A stretch of 64,000 nt of DNA, taken from the NCBI RefSeq assembly GCF_019956415.1, contig NZ_JAHBDK010000017.1:62001-126000 (forward strand). Direction: 5' to 3'. Positions 1 through 9,520 of the stretch are shown in pieces. The notes under the pieces are model-generated. The model made no database searches, was not told where the DNA came from, and saw only the letters and a program-made list of their open reading frames with translations. This stretch comes from Pseudomonas sp. GL-B-19. GTDB taxonomy: Bacteria > Pseudomonadota > Gammaproteobacteria > Pseudomonadales > Pseudomonadaceae. Numbering within the stretch: position 1 is the stretch's first letter; each line of letters opens with the position of its first letter. The position numbers were made by a program, and so were the translations under genes.

Positions 1-1680
1 GGCGCCGGCTCGTCAAACAACTGGGCGATCGGCCCGCAACGCAGCCGCAGTGGCAAAAGCCTGCTGGCCAGCGACAGTGATGGTTCGCTCGGTGTGCCGT
101 CATTGTTCAGTTACGTGCAGATCCGCGCGCCGAAATATCAGGCCTCGGGCGTGACCATTGCCGGATTGCCAATGGTGCTCGGAGGTTTCAACGGCAAAGT
201 GGCCTGGAGCATGACCGCGGTCATGGGCGACAACCAGGACCTGTTCCTGGAAAAAATCAAACGCCAAGGCAACGGCCTCACGTACGAAGTGGCCGGCAAA
301 TGGCAGCCCGCAGTCGTGCGCAACGAAACCTACTTTGTCAAAGGCCAGCGGCCAGTTCGCGAAGCAGTGTACGAAACCCGTCACGGTCCGCTGCTCAACA
401 GTGCCCAAGGCACGACACTGGCGAACGGTTTCGGTCTGGCCCTGCAAATGCCGAACTTCACCGACGACAAAACCCTGGACGCTTTTTTCGACCTGTCCCG
501 GGCCCAGACCGTCGAGAAAGCGTCGGATGCCAGCCGCGAAATCCGCGCCATCGCACTGAACCTGGTCTTCGCCGACGCCAGCAACATCGCCTGGCAAGTC
601 ACCGGCCGCTACCCGAACCGCCGCGAAGGCGAAGGCCTGCTGCCGTCGCCGGGTTGGGAAGGTCGCTACGATTGGGACGGTTACGCCGACCCGATGCTGC
701 ATCCCTACGACCAGGACCCGGCCCAAGGCTGGCTCGGCACCGCCAACCAGCGCGTCATTCCCCATGGCTACGGCATGCAATTGTCCAATTCCTGGGCGGC
801 ACCGGAGCGTGGCGAACGCCTGGCCGAACTGGCGGGCGCGGGCAAACACGACACGCGTAGCGTGATCGTGATGCAGTATGACCAGACCACCACTTTCGCC
901 GCCAAACTGAAGAAAATGTTTGAAGCCCCGGGCATGGCCCAGCCACTCAAGCAGGCGATTGAAGCGTTGCCGGTTGCCGATCGAGCTAAGGCTCACGAGG
1001 CGTATACGCGCCTGATAGCGTTCGACGGCAAGCTCGCCGCGACCTCCGCCGATGCAGCGATGTATGAATTGTTCCTGCAGGAAAGCATGAAACAAATCTT
1101 CCTCGACGAACTCGGCCCGCAAAGCAGCCCGGCGTGGAAAGCCTTCGTGGCCAACGGCAAGTTGTCCTACGCCGCTCAAGCCGATCATCTGCTGGGGCGC
1201 GAAGACAGCCCGTTCTGGGATGACGCGCGCACGCCGCAAAAAGAAGACAAGCCTGCGATTCTCGCACGCAGTCTGGCAGCGGCGATCAGCACCGGTGACA
1301 GTCAGTTGGGCGGCGATCACAAAGCCTGGCAGTGGGGCAAACTGCACCGCTACGAATGGAAAAACGCCAACGGCCAGACCGTTCGCGGGCCGGTCGCGGC
1401 GGGCGGTGACCACACCACGCTGAACACGGCGGCCTTCGCTTGGGGTCAGGACTTCAATACCACGCTGGCACCGGCCATGCGCTTTATCGTGGACTTCGGC
1501 CAGGCAGAGCCGCTGATGGGCCAGAACAGCACCGGTCAATCGGGCAACCCTGCCAGCCCTAACTATCTCAACAGCATCGAGCCTTGGCTCAAAGGGCAAT
1601 ACATGAGCCTGCCGATGCAGCCACAGAACTTTGACAAGGTGTACGGCAAGACGCAATTGACCCTGACACCCGGCAAATAA
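1..1680 (+). CDS. Penicillin acylase family hydrolase, 3' part (5' end outside the window)
   Basis: An Ntn-hydrolase of the penicillin/acyl-homoserine-lactone acylase family, normally exported and split autocatalytically into alpha and beta chains; the substrate here is unknown. The open frame runs from the first base with no start. Within the first eight codons is a Gly-Ser-Ser-Asn-Asn-Trp motif, which fits the autoproteolytic junction, so the nucleophilic Ser is probably the codon at 13-15 and almost the whole beta chain is present. Further family marks are an RHGP segment near residue 125, a TANQRV segment near residue 249 and a GGDHTTLNT segment near residue 470. The signal peptide, alpha chain and linker lie upstream. 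The gene ends just before a REP pair. P. putida, as I recall, has a similar acylase beside its ligase/exonuclease genes, as here. Family assignment is firm; substrate is not. Confidence 0.9.
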   Translation, partial: GAGSSNNWAIGPQRSRSGKSLLASDSDGSLGVPSLFSYVQIRAPKYQASGVTIAGLPMVLGGFNGKVAWSMTAVMGDNQDLFLEKIKRQGNGLTYEVAGKWQPAVVRNETYFVKGQRPVREAVYETRHGPLLNSAQGTTLANGFGLALQMPNFTDDKTLDAFFDLSRAQTVEKASDASREIRAIALNLVFADASNIAWQVTGRYPNRREGEGLLPSPGWEGRYDWDGYADPMLHPYDQDPAQGWLGTANQRVIPHGYGMQLSNSWAAPERGERLAELAGAGKHDTRSVIVMQYDQTTTFAAKLKKMFEAPGMAQPLKQAIEALPVADRAKAHEAYTRLIAFDGKLAATSADAAMYELFLQESMKQIFLDELGPQSSPAWKAFVANGKLSYAAQADHLLGREDSPFWDDARTPQKEDKPAILARSLAAAISTGDSQLGGDHKAWQWGKLHRYEWKNANGQTVRGPVAAGGDHTTLNTAAFAWGQDFNTTLAPAMRFIVDFGQAEPLMGQNSTGQSGNPASPNYLNSIEPWLKGQYMSLPMQPQNFDKVYGKTQLTLTPGK

Positions 1681-1691
1681 CCCCCCGATCC

Positions 1692-1782
1692 TGTGGGAGC
1701 GAGCCTGCTCGCGAAGAGGCCCAGTCAGCCACCATTTCTGGTGACTGACACACCGCCTTCGCGAGCAGGCTCGCTCCCACAT
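1692..1782. repeat. REP/BIME inverted pair
   Basis: Two copies of the TGTGGGAGCGAGCCTGCTCGCG element face each other in inverted orientation around a spacer of about 35 bases. It lies between the acylase gene and the exonuclease gene and could fold into a long hairpin in the transcript. Confidence 0.85.
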
Positions 1783-1871
1783 GGGAATGTGATTGTTCAA
1801 TGAAATTCAGATAGAACTTCTGGCTTCACGCCAACCTCATAGCTAACAAGCCCCCCCATCTTGGCAACGAC

Positions 1872-2906
1872 ATGGATCTTGTTATCGCGCGTCCTGAAGG
1901 TCTGTATTGCCCGGCCGGGGATTTCTATATCGACCCGTGGCGGCCTGTCGAGCGCTCGGTCATCACCCACGCTCACAGCGACCATGCCCGCAGCGGCAAT
2001 CAACATTACCTGGCGGCATCAGCCGGCGAAGGCATCCTCCGTGCCCGCCTCGGTGCAGACATCAACCTGCAAACCCTGCCGTACGGTCAGCCCCTCAAAC
2101 ATCATGGCGTCACCCTGAGTTTTCACCCCGCCGGCCATGTGCTCGGTTCGGCCCAAGTGCGACTGGAATATGGTGGCGAAGTCTGGGTCGCCTCGGGGGA
2201 TTACAAGACCGAAGCCGACGGCACCTGTGCGCCCTTTGAACCGGTGCGTTGCCACACCTTCATCACCGAGGCGACCTTCGGCCTGCCGATTTATCGCTGG
2301 CAACCTCAGGCGCAGGTATTTGCCGAGATCAATCAGTGGTGGCAGGCCAACGCCGCCGCCGACATGGCCAGCGTGCTGTTCTGCTACTCGTTCGGCAAAG
2401 CGCAGCGAATTCTCCACGGCATCGACCCCAGCCTCGGCCCCATTCTGGTGCATGGCGCCGTGGAACCGCTCAATCAGGTCTATCGCCAGAGCGGCGTTTA
2501 CCTGCCGCCAACGATCTATGCCGGCGAGGTTCAAAAGAGTGACCCGATGATGCGCAAAGCGCTGGTTATTGCACCACCGTCAGCGGGCGGTAGTACCTGG
2601 ATGCGTCGTTTCGGCGAGTACAGCGACGGCTTCGCCAGCGGCTGGATGCGCTTGCGCGGCACCCGCCGCCGGCGCGGTGTCGACCGGGGATTTGTGCTGT
2701 CCGACCATGCCGATTGGCCGGGTCTGCTCTGGGCCATTGAACAAACCGGCGCTGAGCGGGTAATGGTGACCCACGGTTCGGTCGCCGTCCTGGTGCGCCA
2801 TCTGCGTGAACAGGGCCTTGATGCACAGAGTTTCAACACCGAGTACGGCGACGACGAGGAAGAAAACGCCAGGGTCGAACCCGAGCAAGACAAGGTGTTG
2901 CCATGA
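1872..2906 (+). CDS. Ligase-associated DNA exonuclease (metallo-beta-lactamase fold)
   Basis: A 344-residue metallo-beta-lactamase/beta-CASP nuclease of the type encoded beside bacterial ATP-dependent DNA ligases, thought to process DNA ends in damage repair. The metal-binding motif HAHSDH is at residues 33-38. A second SDHADW segment near residue 278 and a THGS segment near residue 306 fit later metal-binding and beta-CASP positions. The stop codon overlaps the start of the ligase gene in an ATGA junction, which indicates translational coupling and joint function. In P. putida the corresponding gene set also includes an Lhr-type helicase and a phosphoesterase; neither is next to this pair. 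Confidence 0.88.
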   Translation: MDLVIARPEGLYCPAGDFYIDPWRPVERSVITHAHSDHARSGNQHYLAASAGEGILRARLGADINLQTLPYGQPLKHHGVTLSFHPAGHVLGSAQVRLEYGGEVWVASGDYKTEADGTCAPFEPVRCHTFITEATFGLPIYRWQPQAQVFAEINQWWQANAAADMASVLFCYSFGKAQRILHGIDPSLGPILVHGAVEPLNQVYRQSGVYLPPTIYAGEVQKSDPMMRKALVIAPPSAGGSTWMRRFGEYSDGFASGWMRLRGTRRRRGVDRGFVLSDHADWPGLLWAIEQTGAERVMVTHGSVAVLVRHLREQGLDAQSFNTEYGDDEEENARVEPEQDKVLP

Positions 2907-4591
2907 AGGCGTTCGCCGAGTTGTATGCCGAACTCGACACCACCACGTCGAGCAACGCCAAACTGGCCGCCATGCAACATTACTTTTCCCAGGCTGCACC
3001 GCAAGACGCCGCGTGGGCGGTTTATTTTTTGTCCGGCGGACGACCTCGGCAATTGGTGCCCGTGCGTGTGTTGCGTGAGCTGGCGGTAACGTTTTCCGGC
3101 CTTCAACCCTGGCTGTTCGAAGAGAGTTATCAAGCGGTGGGCGATCTCGCAGAAACCATCTCGCTGGTGCTGCCCGAATCACCGTATCGTTCCACCGACG
3201 GATTGGCGGTATGGATTGAAGACAAGCTGCTGCCCTTGCGCGGTGAGCCCCCCGAAGTGCTTGCCGAACAATTGCCCAGCCTCTGGTCGCAACTGGACCG
3301 CACCAGTCTGATGCTCTGCATCAAACTGATCACCGGCAGCTTTCGTGTGGGTGTCTCCAAGCTGCTGGTGACCCGCGCACTGGCGGCCATGGCCGGGCTC
3401 GACAGCAAGCGCGTGGCCCAGCGAATGGTCGGTTACACCGACCTGTCCCATCGGCCGAGCGCTGCCAGTTACCTGAAATTGATCGCGGCTGAATCCAGTG
3501 ATGAACACGCCCAGCGTGGAGGGCAGCCTTATCCGTTTTTCCTGGCTCATGCGATGTCGCAACCGGTCGAGCAATTTGAAGTGCTGCTCGGCCCCGCGAG
3601 CCAATGGCTGGTGGAATGGAAATGGGATGGTATCCGTGCTCAGGTGGTCAAGCGCGACGGGCGTCTGTGGATCTGGTCGCGGGGTGAAGAGTTGGTGACC
3701 GAACGCTTCCCCGAACTTGAGCATCTGGTGCATGGTTTGCCCGACGGCACCGTGATCGACGGCGAAATCGTTGCCTGGAAAACGGCCGGATCCGACACCG
3801 AGGATGCATTTGATCCAACCGTACCTGCCACGCCAGCCGCGCAACCGTTTGCCCTGTTGCAACAGCGCATCGGACGCAAAATCCTCAGCAAAAAAATCCT
3901 CGACGATGTACCCGTGGTGGTCCTCGCTTACGACCTGCTGGAATGGCAAGGCGCCGACTGGCGCAATCGACCGCAGGCCACGCGTCGCACTCAGCTGGAA
4001 ACGGTCGTCGCCACCTGCAACAGCCCGGCGTTACTCGCCTCACCGATACTCACCGGCGAAAACTGGTTCGACCTCGCTCGCCAACGGGAAGCCTCGCGCC
4101 GTCTCGGCGTCGAAGGCATGATGCTCAAGGCGCGGGATGCGCTGTACGGCGTCGGCCGAACCAAAGACATGGGTGTGTGGTGGAAATGGAAAGTCGACCC
4201 GTTCAGCGTCGACGCGGTGCTGATCTATGCGCAACGCGGCCACGGCAGACGGGCCAGTCTCTACAGCGATTACACCTTCGCGGTGTGGGACGCGCCGCCC
4301 GATGCCAGCGAACGCAACCTGGTGCCCTTCGCCAAGGCCTATTCCGGGCTGACGGATGAAGAGATCCGTCAGGTCGACAACATTGTGCGCAAAACCACCG
4401 TCGAGAAATTCGGCCCGGTCAGCAGCGTGAAACCGAGCCTTGTCTTTGAGTTGGGGTTCGAAGGCATTGCCCGGTCAAAAAGACACAAGAGCGGGATCGC
4501 CGTGCGTTTTCCGAGGATGCTGCGCTGGCGTCAGGACAAGACGGTTGAAGAGGCTGACGACCTCGGCACATTACAGAATTTACTGAGCTGA
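2903..4591 (+). CDS. ATP-dependent DNA ligase (LigB/cisplatin-response type)
   Basis: A 562-residue ATP-dependent DNA ligase that seals nicks through an enzyme-adenylate intermediate. The N-terminal 220 residues form the helical DNA-binding domain. The nucleotidyltransferase motif I is K240-W-D-G, Lys240 being the adenylation site. Motif IIIa/IV-like DGEIVAW lies near residue 288, the EGMMLKARDA region near 405-415, and motif V WWKWK near residue 427. The OB-fold domain with a C-terminal RFPRMLRWR segment closes the protein. It has the length of the bacterial family found beside the exonuclease and overlaps that gene by four bases. No helicase or phosphoesterase gene follows; a REP pair and a transporter operon come next. 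Confidence 0.92.
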   Translation: MKAFAELYAELDTTTSSNAKLAAMQHYFSQAAPQDAAWAVYFLSGGRPRQLVPVRVLRELAVTFSGLQPWLFEESYQAVGDLAETISLVLPESPYRSTDGLAVWIEDKLLPLRGEPPEVLAEQLPSLWSQLDRTSLMLCIKLITGSFRVGVSKLLVTRALAAMAGLDSKRVAQRMVGYTDLSHRPSAASYLKLIAAESSDEHAQRGGQPYPFFLAHAMSQPVEQFEVLLGPASQWLVEWKWDGIRAQVVKRDGRLWIWSRGEELVTERFPELEHLVHGLPDGTVIDGEIVAWKTAGSDTEDAFDPTVPATPAAQPFALLQQRIGRKILSKKILDDVPVVVLAYDLLEWQGADWRNRPQATRRTQLETVVATCNSPALLASPILTGENWFDLARQREASRRLGVEGMMLKARDALYGVGRTKDMGVWWKWKVDPFSVDAVLIYAQRGHGRRASLYSDYTFAVWDAPPDASERNLVPFAKAYSGLTDEEIRQVDNIVRKTTVEKFGPVSSVKPSLVFELGFEGIARSKRHKSGIAVRFPRMLRWRQDKTVEEADDLGTLQNLLS

Positions 4592-4602
4592 CCTGATCTC
4601 TT

Positions 4603-4692
4603 TGTGGGAGCGAGCTTGCTCGCGAAGAGGGCGCATCAGTCGAGATGGTTGTGGCTGACACTCCCTCTTCGCGAGCAAGCTCGCTCCTACAG
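4603..4692. repeat. REP/BIME inverted pair
   Basis: Inverted pair of GTGGGAGCGAGCTTGCTCGCGAAGAGG-type elements (one arm ends in CTCCTAC instead of CTCCCAC) between the ligase gene and the transporter operon. It marks the boundary where the usual ligase partners would be expected. Confidence 0.85.
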
Positions 4693-4903
4693 GGATTTGT
4701 GCCATCCTGAAACAACTTGGTGCAGCGCTTTCATGGCGCCCGTTTTCGTGCACAATTGCCGCGCAGTCATTTCTTGTATGACCTTTTAAAACGCTTGTTC
4801 GGGACTCTGGTTCGGAAATTGCTACTTTCATCAGGTCTTACGCTTTCCAGTAACAATAATTCTGCGCCACAAGCGCTCATATTGGTTCTTAAGGGATTGA
4901 ATA

Positions 4904-5686
4904 ATGAAAAAAGCATTGCTGACCTTTTCTGCACTGGCGTTGTGCATGGCTGCGGGCTCCGCGCTGGCCAAGGAATACAAAGAATTGCGTTTTGGCGTTG
5001 ACCCTTCCTACGCACCGTTCGAGTCCAAAGCGGCCGACGGTAGCCTGGTCGGCTTCGACATCGATCTGGGGAACGCGATCTGCGCCGAGCTGAAGGTCAA
5101 GTGCAAATGGGTCGAAAGCGATTTCGACGGCATGATTCCGGGCCTCAAGGCCAATAAATTCGACGGTGTGATCTCTTCGATGACCGTCACCCCGGCCCGC
5201 GAAAAAGTCATCGACTTCTCCAGCGAGCTGTTCTCCGGCCCAACCGCCTACGTGTTCAAGAAAGGTTCTGGTGTGACGGCGGACGTCGCTTCGCTCAAGG
5301 GCAAAACCGTCGGCTACGAACAAGGCACCATTCAGGAAGCCTATGCCAAAGCCGTTCTGGACAAGGCCGGCGTGAAAACCCAGGCCTATGCCAACCAGGA
5401 CCAGGTCTATGCCGACTTGACTTCCGGTCGTCTCGATGCAGGGATTCAGGACATGCTGCAAGCCGAACTGGGCTTCCTGAAGTCGCCACAGGGCGCCGAC
5501 TATGATGTCAGCAAGCCAGTCGACAACGAACTGCTACCAGCCAAAACTGCCGTCGGCATTAAGAAAGGTAACACCGAGCTGAAAGCACTTTTGGATAAAG
5601 GTATCAAAGCGTTACACGATGATGGCACCTACGCCACCATTCAGAAGAAACACTTTGGCGATCTGAATCTGTTCAGCGGCAAATAA
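4904..5686 (+). CDS. aotJ: Basic amino acid ABC transporter, periplasmic binding protein (AotJ/HisJ/ArgT type)
   Basis: A 260-residue periplasmic solute-binding protein for arginine, ornithine or a related basic amino acid. The signal peptide covers about residues 1-22 and ends at SALA before KEYKELRFG. The polar amino acid binding-protein signature GFDIDLGNAICAEL follows near residues 52-65, and the STMTVTPAR-like stretch SSMTVTPARE near residues 89-98 lines the ligand pocket. AAGGGA sits eight bases before the ATG. It is the first of five genes in one direction; a terminator-like hairpin follows, probably letting the binding protein be made in excess over the membrane parts. Substrate assignment rests on the P. 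aeruginosa aot gene order; a histidine-type system is the alternative. Confidence 0.85.
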   Translation: MKKALLTFSALALCMAAGSALAKEYKELRFGVDPSYAPFESKAADGSLVGFDIDLGNAICAELKVKCKWVESDFDGMIPGLKANKFDGVISSMTVTPAREKVIDFSSELFSGPTAYVFKKGSGVTADVASLKGKTVGYEQGTIQEAYAKAVLDKAGVKTQAYANQDQVYADLTSGRLDAGIQDMLQAELGFLKSPQGADYDVSKPVDNELLPAKTAVGIKKGNTELKALLDKGIKALHDDGTYATIQKKHFGDLNLFSGK

Positions 5687-5690
5687 TGCC

Positions 5691-5720
5691 CGGCGCCCAT
5701 CTCGCGATGGGCGCTTTTTT
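5691..5720 (+). terminator. Intercistronic hairpin after aotJ
   Basis: The stem GCGCCCAT/ATGGGCGC with a short CTCGCG loop is followed by six T residues, between the binding-protein gene and the permease genes. It has the form of a partial terminator or mRNA-stabilising hairpin, a common arrangement in ABC transporter operons. Confidence 0.8.
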
Positions 5721-5742
5721 CATCCGATCAGGTTGCTGATTT

Positions 5743-6471
5743 ATGTTCGAAAACCTATTACAAAATCTGGGGCTCTCTGCCTTCAGCCTCAAGGGCTTCG
5801 GTCCGTTGCTGATGCAAGGCACCTGGATGACGATCAAGTTGTCGGCATTATCGCTATTGGTAGCCGTGTTGCTCGGGCTACTCGGCGCCAGTGCCAAGCT
5901 GTCAAAAGTCAAACTGATGCGCGTGCCTGCCCAGCTTTACACCACACTTATTCGCGGCGTTCCGGACCTGGTCCTGATGCTGCTGATTTTCTACAGTCTG
6001 CAAACCTGGCTGACGTCGCTGACCGATTACATGGAATGGGAATACATCGAGATCAACCCATTCAGCGCCGGGGTCATCACCCTTGGCTTCATCTATGGCG
6101 CGTATTTCACCGAAACCTTCCGTGGTGCGATTCTCGCCGTCCCACGGGGCCAGGTCGAAGCGGCCACCGCTTATGGCCTCAAGCGCGGCCAGCGTTTCTG
6201 GATCGTGGTGTTCCCGCAGATGATGCGTTATGCCCTACCGGGTATCGGTAACAACTGGATGGTGATGCTCAAGGCCACCGCGCTGGTGTCGATCATCGGC
6301 CTTGCCGATCTGGTCAAGGCTGCGCAGGACGCCGGTAAAAGCAGCTATCAGCTATTTTACTTCCTGGTACTTGCCGCGCTGATCTATCTGGTAATCACCA
6401 GTGCGTCCAACTTCATTCTGCGCTGGCTTGAACGTCGTTACTCCGCCGGTACCCGGGAGGCCGTACGATGA
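5743..6471 (+). CDS. aotQ: Basic amino acid ABC transporter permease (AotQ/HisQ type)
   Basis: A 242-residue inner-membrane permease of the His/Glu/Gln/Arg/opine family. Hydrophobic segments lie near residues 18-50, 65-85, 100-115, 150-175 and 200-225. The EAA loop that contacts the ATPase reads QVEAATAYGLKRGQRFW, near residues 137-153. The start is after the AGGTTGCTG stretch and the last codons overlap the next permease gene in an ATGA junction, as expected for partners that form one heterodimeric channel. Confidence 0.88.
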   Translation: MFENLLQNLGLSAFSLKGFGPLLMQGTWMTIKLSALSLLVAVLLGLLGASAKLSKVKLMRVPAQLYTTLIRGVPDLVLMLLIFYSLQTWLTSLTDYMEWEYIEINPFSAGVITLGFIYGAYFTETFRGAILAVPRGQVEAATAYGLKRGQRFWIVVFPQMMRYALPGIGNNWMVMLKATALVSIIGLADLVKAAQDAGKSSYQLFYFLVLAALIYLVITSASNFILRWLERRYSAGTREAVR

Positions 6472-7178
6472 TCGAACTTCTGCAGGAATACTGGAAACCT
6501 TTCCTCTATAGCGACGGCAACAACATCACCGGCCTGGCCATGACGATGTGGCTGCTCAGCGCCTCGATCTTCATCGGTTTTCTGGTGTCGATCCCGCTGT
6601 CCATCGCCCGGGTATCGCCGCATTTCTACATCCGTTGGCCGGTGCAGTTCTACACCTATTTGTTTCGGGGTACGCCGCTCTATATTCAGCTACTGATTTG
6701 CTACACCGGGATTTACAGTCTGGCTGCCATTCGCGCCCAACCGGTGCTGGATGCGTTCTTTCGCGATGCGATGAACTGCACCATCCTGGCCTTCGCCCTG
6801 AACACCTGTGCCTACACCACGGAGATTTTCGCCGGGGCGATTCGCAGCATGAACCACGGTGAAGTCGAAGCCGCCAAAGCGTATGGTCTGACCGGCTGGA
6901 AGCTGTATGCCTACGTGATCATGCCGTCGGCCCTGCGTCGCTCGTTGCCTTATTACAGCAACGAAGTGATCCTGATGCTGCACTCGACGACCGTGGCGTT
7001 CACCGCGACCATTCCGGACGTATTGAAAGTCGCTCGGGACGCCAACTCGGCGACCTTCCTGACCTTTCAGTCGTTCGGCATTGCCGCACTGATCTACCTG
7101 ACCGTGACCTTTGCGCTGGTTGGCCTGTTCCGTCTCGCCGAACGGCGATGGCTGGCCTTCCTCGGGCCGAGCCACTAG
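6468..7178 (+). CDS. aotM: Basic amino acid ABC transporter permease (AotM/HisM type)
   Basis: A 236-residue permease, the second half of the transmembrane channel. Five to six hydrophobic segments are visible, and the EAA loop EVEAAKAYGLTGWKLY is near residues 132-147. It overlaps aotQ by four bases and is followed after 24 bases by the zinc-hydrolase-like gene. The order binding protein, permease, permease, hydrolase, ATPase matches the aot operon of P. aeruginosa. Confidence 0.88.
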   Translation: MIELLQEYWKPFLYSDGNNITGLAMTMWLLSASIFIGFLVSIPLSIARVSPHFYIRWPVQFYTYLFRGTPLYIQLLICYTGIYSLAAIRAQPVLDAFFRDAMNCTILAFALNTCAYTTEIFAGAIRSMNHGEVEAAKAYGLTGWKLYAYVIMPSALRRSLPYYSNEVILMLHSTTVAFTATIPDVLKVARDANSATFLTFQSFGIAALIYLTVTFALVGLFRLAERRWLAFLGPSH

Positions 7179-7202
7179 GACCCGCTTTAGGAATAAAGAG
7201 AC

Positions 7203-8321
7203 ATGCGCCACCAGATTCATGACCTGCTGGCCCCGGTGCCGGGGACCGCACGACAGATTCACAGTTTTCATTACGGCCCCACGTCGGCCAAAGGCAAGAT
7301 CTACATTCAGTCGTCACTGCATGCCGATGAGATGCCTGGCATGTTGGTGGCCTGGCACCTCAAGCAACGCTTGGCCGAACTCGAAGCCGCCGGCCGGCTG
7401 CGCAGCGAAATCGTGTTGGTCCCCGTGGCCAATCCGATCGGTCTGGAACAAGTGTTGTTGGAGGTTCCGCTGGGGCGCTTCGAACTCGAAAGCGGTCAGA
7501 ACTTCAATCGCTGGTTCGTCGATGTGAGCGAAGCGGTCGGCAATGAGATCGAAGGCCAACTCGGTGACGATCCACAGCGTAACCTCGGGCTGATCCGCGA
7601 CAGTTTGCGCAACGCCCTGGCCAAGCAAACCGCCAGCACCCAACTGCAATCCCAGCGCCTGACCCTGCAACGCCTGGCCTGCGATGCGGACATGGTGCTG
7701 GACCTGCATTGCGATTTCGAAGCCGTCACGCACCTTTACACCACACCGGAAGCCTGGTCGCACGTCGAGCCCTTGGCGCGATACATCGGTGCCGAGGCGA
7801 GCTTGCTGGCCACCGATTCCGGCGGCCAATCGTTCGATGAATGTTTCACCCTGCTCTGGTGGCAGTTGAGGGAGCGCTTCGGCGATCGCTTCGACATTCC
7901 GCTGGGCAGTTTATCGGTGACGGTCGAATTGCGCGGCCAGGGTGACGTCAATCATCCGCTGGCCAGCCTCGATTGCCAGGCGCTGATCGATTACCTGATT
8001 CACTTCGGTGCCATTGCCGGCGAACCGGCGCCACTGCCTGAGCTGCCCTACCCGGCCACGCCGCTGGCGGGAGTGGAACCTGTAGCCACTCCTGTCGGTG
8101 GCTTGCTGGTGTTCACCGCGCTGCCGGGGGAGTACCTGGAAGCCGGGCAACTGATCGCCGAAATCATTGACCCGATCAATGATCGCGTCACCCCCGTTCA
8201 TTGCACCGCCGCCGGGCTGATGTACGCCCGCTCGCTGCGACGCATGGCCACTGCCGGCATGGTGATCGCGCACGTCGCGGGCGCCGAAGCCTATCGCAGC
8301 GGCTACCTACTTTCGCCTTGA
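7203..8321 (+). CDS. aotO: Succinylglutamate desuccinylase/aspartoacylase family protein (AotO-like)
   Basis: A 372-residue M14-like zinc hydrolase of the desuccinylase/aspartoacylase family. Candidate zinc ligands are His and Glu in SLHADEMPG (about residues 39-47) and His in LDLHCDFEA (about residues 164-172). It lies inside the transporter operon between permease and ATPase genes, where P. aeruginosa has AotO, whose role is not settled. It may act on an acylated amino acid brought in by the transporter; that is inference. AAAGAG stands a few bases before the ATG. Confidence 0.8.
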   Translation: MRHQIHDLLAPVPGTARQIHSFHYGPTSAKGKIYIQSSLHADEMPGMLVAWHLKQRLAELEAAGRLRSEIVLVPVANPIGLEQVLLEVPLGRFELESGQNFNRWFVDVSEAVGNEIEGQLGDDPQRNLGLIRDSLRNALAKQTASTQLQSQRLTLQRLACDADMVLDLHCDFEAVTHLYTTPEAWSHVEPLARYIGAEASLLATDSGGQSFDECFTLLWWQLRERFGDRFDIPLGSLSVTVELRGQGDVNHPLASLDCQALIDYLIHFGAIAGEPAPLPELPYPATPLAGVEPVATPVGGLLVFTALPGEYLEAGQLIAEIIDPINDRVTPVHCTAAGLMYARSLRRMATAGMVIAHVAGAEAYRSGYLLSP

Positions 8322-8334
8322 GGATGCATGCCAC

Positions 8335-9099
8335 ATGTACAAACTGACCATCGAAGGCCTGCATAAAAGCTATGGCGATCATGAAGTCCTCAAAGGCGTT
8401 TCGCTCAAGGCCAACACCGGTGACGTCATCAGCCTGATCGGTGCCAGCGGCTCGGGCAAAAGTACGTTCCTGCGCTGCATCAACTTTCTGGAACAACCCA
8501 ACGACGGCGCCATGAGCCTCGACGGGCAGAACATCCGCATGATCAAGGATCGTCACGGCATGCACGTGGCCGATGACAATGAGCTGCAACGGATCCGCAC
8601 CCGCCTGGCCATGGTGTTCCAGCACTTCAACCTGTGGAGCCACATGACCGTGCTGGAAAACATCACCATGGCCCCGCGCCGGGTGTTGGGTTGCAGCAAG
8701 GAAGAGGCCGAAGACCGTGCCCGACGTTATCTGGACAAGGTCGGCCTGGCCCCGCGCGTTGCCGATCAGTACCCGGCGTTCCTGTCCGGTGGCCAGCAAC
8801 AGCGGGTAGCCATTGCCCGGGCGCTGGCCATGGAACCGGAAGTCATGCTGTTTGACGAACCGACGTCGGCGCTCGACCCGGAACTGGTAGGTGAAGTATT
8901 GCGAGTGATCCAGGGCCTGGCCGAAGAAGGCCGGACCATGATCATGGTGACGCACGAAATGAGCTTCGCCCGCAAAGTCTCCAGCCAAGTGCTATTCCTG
9001 CACCAGGGGCTGGTGGAAGAAGAAGGCGCGCCGCAAGACGTGCTGGGCAATCCGAAGAGTGAGCGGTTGAAGCAGTTCCTGAGCGGCAATCTGAAATAA
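8335..9099 (+). CDS. aotP: Basic amino acid ABC transporter ATP-binding protein (AotP/HisP type)
   Basis: A 254-residue ABC ATPase that drives uptake. Walker A is GASGSGKS at residues 36-43, the Q-loop VFQHFNLW is near residue 96, the signature LSGGQQQR near residue 151, Walker B VMLFDEP near residue 173 and the switch His in VTHEM near residue 207. It is 13 bases after the hydrolase gene and ends the operon. In P. aeruginosa the regulator gene argR follows aotP; here a REP pair and a small opposite-strand gene follow, so control must come from elsewhere. Confidence 0.92.
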   Translation: MYKLTIEGLHKSYGDHEVLKGVSLKANTGDVISLIGASGSGKSTFLRCINFLEQPNDGAMSLDGQNIRMIKDRHGMHVADDNELQRIRTRLAMVFQHFNLWSHMTVLENITMAPRRVLGCSKEEAEDRARRYLDKVGLAPRVADQYPAFLSGGQQQRVAIARALAMEPEVMLFDEPTSALDPELVGEVLRVIQGLAEEGRTMIMVTHEMSFARKVSSQVLFLHQGLVEEEGAPQDVLGNPKSERLKQFLSGNLK

Positions 9100-9109
9100 T
9101 CCATCACCC

Positions 9110-9195
9110 GTAGGAGCAAAGCTTGCTCGCGCAGAATGCGACTCGGTTAATTAACGACCGCGTTTTCGTTCATCGCGAGCAAGCTTTGCTCCTAC
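9110..9195. repeat. REP/BIME inverted pair
   Basis: Inverted arms of GTAGGAGCAAAGCTTGCTCGCG and its complement, a variant with GTAGGAGCAAAG in place of GTGGGAGCGAG. It sits between the end of aotP and the end of the convergent small gene and may act as a bidirectional 3' hairpin. Confidence 0.8.
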
Positions 9196-9204
9196 TTTTG
9201 GGTA

Positions 9205-9414
9205 TCAGACAACAGGCGCCGGAGGCGGCTCATCCGGCAAGGTGGGTTCGCCAGGTTCTGTCGGTTGTTCGTTCGGGGTATCGGGGTCTGGTTGACCGGG
9301 AATGCCCCCCGCCATGTTGACGGGCGGATGTGCCAACAAGGACCAGGCCAAAACGCCAACCTGATTGGGCTCAAGCCTTGCCAGTTCGGCACTTATTCGC
9401 GGATCGATCTTCAT
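9205..9414 (-). CDS. Small proline-rich hypothetical protein
   Basis: A 69-residue protein whose first half (MKIDPRISAELARLEPNQ) looks helical and whose second half is rich in Pro, Glu and Asp (PGQPDPDTPNEQP). The ATG at 9414 has an AGGAG six bases before it, which decides this start over longer frames. No signal peptide or membrane segment is seen. It is convergent with the transporter operon and upstream of nothing obvious. I do not know a function; similar small proteins occur in other Pseudomonas as far as I recall. Confidence 0.65.
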   Translation of the reverse strand: MKIDPRISAELARLEPNQVGVLAWSLLAHPPVNMAGGIPGQPDPDTPNEQPTEPGEPTLPDEPPPAPVV

Positions 9415-9520
9415 AAAGCACTCCTGGGCGATGGCCCGACCCGCCTTGCGCGAATCGGAACGTACACTCCATAGAGTGTACGCTCGCTCAGGAATTCCCA
9501 CGGTTTGTCAGACGGCTGAC

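Noticed and set aside
100..1800. Long antisense open frame opposite the acylase gene
   Set aside because: It follows the codon pattern of the sense gene in high G+C DNA; there is no recognisable family or ribosome site.
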